Source: Brachionus koreanus
Taxonomy: Eukaryota; Rotifera; Eurotatoria; Ploima; Brachionidae
NCBI GenBank assembly: GCA_016987375.1
Contig: PJRA01000475.1
Coordinates: 309,005-331,229, forward strand
Length of the DNA stretch: 22,225 nucleotides
Direction of reading: 5' to 3'
Part shown: one piece after another, positions 19,291 through 22,225 of the stretch
Numbering within the stretch: position 1 is the stretch's first letter
Layout of the letters: each line of letters begins with the position of its first letter
The notes under the pieces: generated by a model
What the model was told of the DNA's origin: nothing
Database searches by the model: none
Seen by the model: the letters and a program-made list of their open reading frames with translations, nothing else
Position numbers and translations under genes: made by a program

Positions 19291-19800
19291 ATGAGTGATT
19301 TTGAAACACCAACAACCTCAATATTAAGACCAGTTGGTCCAATAGATCAAGATACTATTGTTGAAGTTGATGAGATTGAAGTCGAACTTTAAAAGAACAG
19401 AGAGGAAAGAAAAAAGTATTGACATGAACGTTTCAATTTCTATCTAAAAGCATTTAAAGTCGTCCAAGATCAATTTGACGAATCAACTTGAAGAAAAAAG
19501 AACCTAAAACTTTTTAAAGGAGTCAATTGGTAACATTGTGTGAAAATGTTATATATAGAGAAGTCAAAAACTCATTCAGGCGCAATTATTCATATTCAAC
19601 ATTCACATGTCCAGAAAGAACAAAAAAAGTTATTTTTGACAAGTAGTTTGACGACAGTCAATCACCCAAAAAAATAATGCGTTGGTTACTGGATCGAACG
19701 AAGGATACCTAGAAGAAAATTCTATTCAGCTTAACAATCAAATTAAATAGAAGGACAAAAAGTTGTAGAATGTTCTGCTCTATTGTGGTACCTTAAATAG
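19291..19800 (+). pseudogene. Stop-interrupted ORF of unknown identity, possibly gag
   Basis: From an ATG at 19291 the frame reads MSDFETPTTSILRPVGPIDQ, then DTIVEVDEIEVEL-stop-KNREERKKY-stop-HERFNFYLKAFKVVQDQF, with four stops up to 19533 but otherwise coding-like (acidic then charged helical). A second block in another frame near 19675-19790 contains ALVTGSNEGYLEENSIQLNN. This looks like a decayed protein-coding sequence, perhaps the N-terminal part of a retroelement Gag given its neighbour, but no diagnostic motif is present. Confidence 0.35.
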
Positions 19801-20479
19801 GAAAAGGACAGGACCGAAGCCTCTGCCTCGTTAAACTTTTTAGTAATTTCAAAAATTTATAAATTATGGCAATTTGCATTTCAAATGCCTGATCAGGATG
19901 TATTCTAGTGTTTTAAGTTAATTTTTAAAAATTGAATTTTTTATAAAAAAAAATATTTAAAAATTAAAGCTAAAATTATGTTGAAAAACAGGATTTTTAA
20001 AAAGAACCATACCATTTTTAGGATTTTGTTTTGATGAGTGTATTGCAAAATAGAACTAGTTTTCATGTGTGCATAAATTTGAAAAACATAACTTGCTTTG
20101 AAAGAATGGCTAAATCGGAAATATGTATTATTAGTGATCAAGGAATCTGAAAACTCTGCAAAATTTTGAAATATTTTTCTAAATGAATTTGTGAAAAAAG
20201 ACTTGTTTTAATTAGAGCTTGCCAGGTTCTTTGCTTTAAAATTACCTGTAGATTTATATTTCAAATTTCTCTGTATGAAACACCAAAATCTTTAAAAAAA
20301 ACACATAAAAATAGTTTTTTTATTCATATTTGAGAATTTCGAAATTAATAAATACGTCAAATCTATTAGTTTTTTTTGGATGATTGACTTTCGTATGAAA
20401 TTAATTAACCACAAAGTGTATTTAAGTTTTTTTTTAGAATGAAAATATTTTAAAATTCAATTTAAAAAAAAAAGTTTCT
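19801..20479. other. Non-coding AT-rich stretch
   Basis: No gene, RNA or clear repeat was recognised. It precedes the TPR-containing ORF and could include its promoter, but no motif stands out from the AT background. Confidence 0.45.
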
Positions 20480-20731
20480 ATGTCTAGCAAGAGTTTATTC
20501 ATCAAAGGTCTGAAATCATACCGTGATAATGACTACAATGATGCAGAAGATTACTTTAGAAGATCTTTAAAAGCTTCGGATGCTTATGTTTTAAGTAATG
20601 ACTGGAAGTCGTTGGTTCACATCTATGGACTATCAACTTTTGAAGTAAAAAACTTCATTGATCTACGTGTAGGTGGATTTTTGAACAAAACAGGTGTCTC
20701 AAACAAAAACAAAGTCTTTGGCTTTTTTTGA
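20480..20731 (+). CDS. Small TPR-motif protein or first exon of a TPR gene
   Basis: 83 codons starting at an ATG. Residues 9-30 read GLKSYRDNDYNDAEDYFRRS, then LK, matching the TPR consensus at G8, Y12, D16, Y17, A20, Y23, F24 and L28. The next part (ASDAYVLSNDWKSLVHIYGL) could be the start of a second helix pair. TPRs normally occur in arrays of three or more, so one motif in 83 residues suggests a fragment. A possible donor is GAA|GTAAAA near 20646, in the style of the giant gene's donors, making 20480-20645 a first exon, but no further TPR exon was found before the window ends. An orphaned gene copy is equally possible. Confidence 0.45.
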   Translation: MSSKSLFIKGLKSYRDNDYNDAEDYFRRSLKASDAYVLSNDWKSLVHIYGLSTFEVKNFIDLRVGGFLNKTGVSNKNKVFGFF

Positions 20732-20879
20732 ATTCAAAGAAATTCTATGTGCTAAATTTTATTACTAAATTTGATATTAAATTTTATTTAATTGCTTTAT
20801 TTTTTTTTAAATCGAATATGTAACATTTTAATTTAATAAAATAAAAAACAATCTAATTGTATAAACTGGTCTCAATTCT

Positions 20880-21180
20880 TACCTAAAAGCCTGTATACCC
20901 GAACGATTTGTGTTTTAGTCATGCAAGCAGAGGATCGAAGGTTCAAAACCCGCTGAGGGTGGAAAAATCTTTAAAATATCTCTGAAATACGGAGTCCATG
21001 TTTAAACCACTTTCATCAAAAAATGGTGGGCCGGTTTTGACTGGATAATAATTGCAGTGTAGATGATCAACTGGATGCAGTAGCCCTTGTGTCAGATCGG
21101 AGCTGTTGCTCAAAAAAGTACTTGAAAAGGAGATAAGCGCCTGCACATTATCCATTAGGATAGAATAGGGTCAATTATTA
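20880..21180 (+). repeat. SINE-like, tRNA-related repeat
   Basis: The sequence GGTTCAAAACC (20940-20950) matches an RNA polymerase III B box, preceded by GTTTTAGTCATGCAAGCAGA, which resembles the anticodon-to-variable region of a tRNA. The body to about 21175 has higher GC than its surroundings (e.g. GGTGGGCCGGTTTTGACTGG), and the end runs into an ATTATTTATT-rich tail. A convincing A box is not seen. An opposite-strand ORF across it (20943-21155) is most likely incidental. Confidence 0.45.
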
Positions 21181-21916
21181 TTTATTAGTGTAATAAATAG
21201 AATTTAAAAAAGAAAAAAGATAGAAAAATATTAAAAAATAGGTAAAATGAAATAAAAGAGTAGCAGGATTTATATTTTAAAATTTTAGGGCATTATGGTT
21301 TATATTTTGAATATTAGCTAATTATTGCTTTTTTTATTGCAAGGAACGAGCTTTTAAACAGATACTAACACGTAGAGAATCAATAGATTGGACTGTTTTT
21401 AGAAAATTAATGAAGTAACTTTTCGTAGACAATAGACATACAATATTTTTCAATTTATTTTGTTTATTTTTTAGATTAAAATTTGGAGAATAATGTAATA
21501 AAAAAAAAATTAAAACCTTATGTTTCTAATTAAATTTAAAAAAATTGAAATAAAGTATTTTCATAATTGTGCTAGTCACTTATAATTGAATCTAGTTGAA
21601 TTGAAATAACTACCAGAAATAATTTTTCAAATACGATTGTTAAAACTAAATTAGTTAAGTTATTTTGACTAAGTTTTAGTTAACCAAGATTTTGGTTTTT
21701 TTTTAAATTGTTTTTATTTTATACATGGTTTATTTTAACAAAATAAAATAAACAAATAACAAATTTTTTGCTATTTTTACAATTTTTACTAAATCTAAAT
21801 AAATTATAAGGTTATATATCTTTATTTTCATTCAAAAACATTATTTTCTCAAAATTAGTTTTTGAAAGCCTATTTCTTCTATCCCAGAACTGATATCCAG
21901 CATGAGAAAATAAAAA
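21181..21916. other. AT-rich stretch without recognisable genes
   Basis: No coding or RNA feature is seen. Imperfectly inverted motifs of TAAAACTAAATTAGTTAA type occur around 21640-21685 but are short. Confidence 0.45.
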
Positions 21917-22074
21917 TTGTTGATTTTCTATTCTATTGACAAAATAATAAAATAAACATTCTTTTATTTAGATAGATATATAATTTGTTATGGGAAAACT
22001 TTTCTAGATAAGGATAGGTTACAAAACCAGATGAATTTGTTGATTTTGAATTCTATTGACAAAATAATAAAATA
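21917..22074. repeat. Direct repeat of 38 bp spaced exactly 120 bp
   Basis: 21917-21954 and 22037-22074 share TTGTTGATTTT, then differ at two bases, then share ATTCTATTGACAAAATAATA and AAATA. This may be the trace of a 120-bp tandem duplication; the intervening parts have diverged. It ends about 18 bp before the second mariner copy. Confidence 0.6.
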
Positions 22075-22091
22075 TTGTTTCTTTATTTTTT

Positions 22092-22225
22092 CCAACGGGT
22101 AATGCATAAGTAAATGGACAAAAGTTAAGTTAACTTGCCCGATCATGCAAATGATCAGGGGATCATATATATATTTATTTATAAACTCCTAAAATTTAGC
22201 TATAATATTGCAAAAAAAAATTTTT
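22092..22225 (+). mobile_element. Second Tc1/mariner copy, start only (cut by window edge)
   Basis: The terminal repeat at 22092-22123 matches 8937-8968 (29 of 32 bases). From about 22160 to the edge the sequence matches the reverse complement of 9798-9863 nearly perfectly (GCTATAATATTGCAAAAAAA), i.e. the leader just before the transposase ATG. TA directly precedes ATGCATAAG (22100-22101), as expected near mariner ends, though identity extends 8 bases further out. The transposase should begin just past the window edge. This copy keeps the end that copy 1 has lost. Confidence 0.75.

Noticed and set aside
19941..20141. 66-codon minus-strand ORF
   Set aside because: Low-complexity F/I/K-rich reading of AT-rich DNA; no motif and no splice-compatible neighbours.
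20935..20960. Possible tRNA gene
   Set aside because: A B-box-like sequence is present, but no complete cloverleaf or A box can be drawn.
20943..21155. 70-codon minus-strand ORF considered as a gene
   Set aside because: It coincides with the SINE-like repeat and lacks a recognisable domain or an ATG in good context.

Overview
The window looks like a metazoan nuclear genome segment. It is very AT-rich, has GT-AG introns, and is littered with degenerate eukaryotic transposons. The AT bias, the many introns near 50 bp and the transposon mix would fit a monogonont rotifer (Brachionus-like), but that is inference from general knowledge and no species marker was seen.

Main gene (minus strand, 17923 to 779, continuing beyond the left edge): one large split gene occupies almost 80% of the window. 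Joining the exons by splice sites and reading frame gives 21 exons and 7,576 coding nt (2,525 codons plus 1 nt). It starts with a signal peptide and encodes ten tandem modules of about 250 residues. Each module has three parts. Part A is a PKD/Ig-like start with two cysteines and an FGDG-like motif. Part B is a short STEF...GFEFYA...AG segment. Part C is a CG-x4-C...KG...SDY...RFY...FYxxxF...PG-x-YN region. The product should be a very large secreted or cell-surface protein, loosely like the PKD-repeat ectodomain of polycystin-1-type proteins. The 3' end (any membrane part, stop codon, polyA site) is outside the window.

Each module ends in phase 1, the A/B junction is phase 1 and the B/C junction is phase 0 wherever an intron is present. 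Modules 3, 5 and 10 keep all three introns. Others have lost one or two, and modules 2 and 6 have no internal intron. Fifteen introns are 43-61 bp. The other six (from the left edge: introns 21, 16, 13, 8, 5 and 2) are 0.8-3.1 kb, and each carries transposon-like sequence.

Intron contents: intron 21, retropepsin fragment (1-381). Intron 16, gag-like fragment (about 2824-3057). Intron 13, TTAA-flanked piggyBac-type MITE (4903-5118) and a minus-strand CCHC zinc knuckle (5282-5323). Intron 8, possible MITE (8233-8501), broken Tc1/mariner element (8937-9863) and a long inverted-repeat element (10167-10294). Intron 5, fold-back transposase fragment (11851-12021) and a long-TIR MITE with a perfect 8-bp target duplication (12052-12241). 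Intron 2, decayed non-LTR retrotransposon (15380-16793) and a possible transposase C-terminus (16878-16983).

Right flank (17924-22225): a candidate promoter for the big gene, then gag/zinc-knuckle/retropepsin debris (18615-19188), a stop-riddled ORF (19291-19800), a small TPR-containing ORF (20480-20731, plus), a tRNA-related SINE-like repeat (about 20880-21180), a direct repeat, and the first ~130 bp of a second mariner copy (22092 to the edge) matching the copy at 8937-9863.
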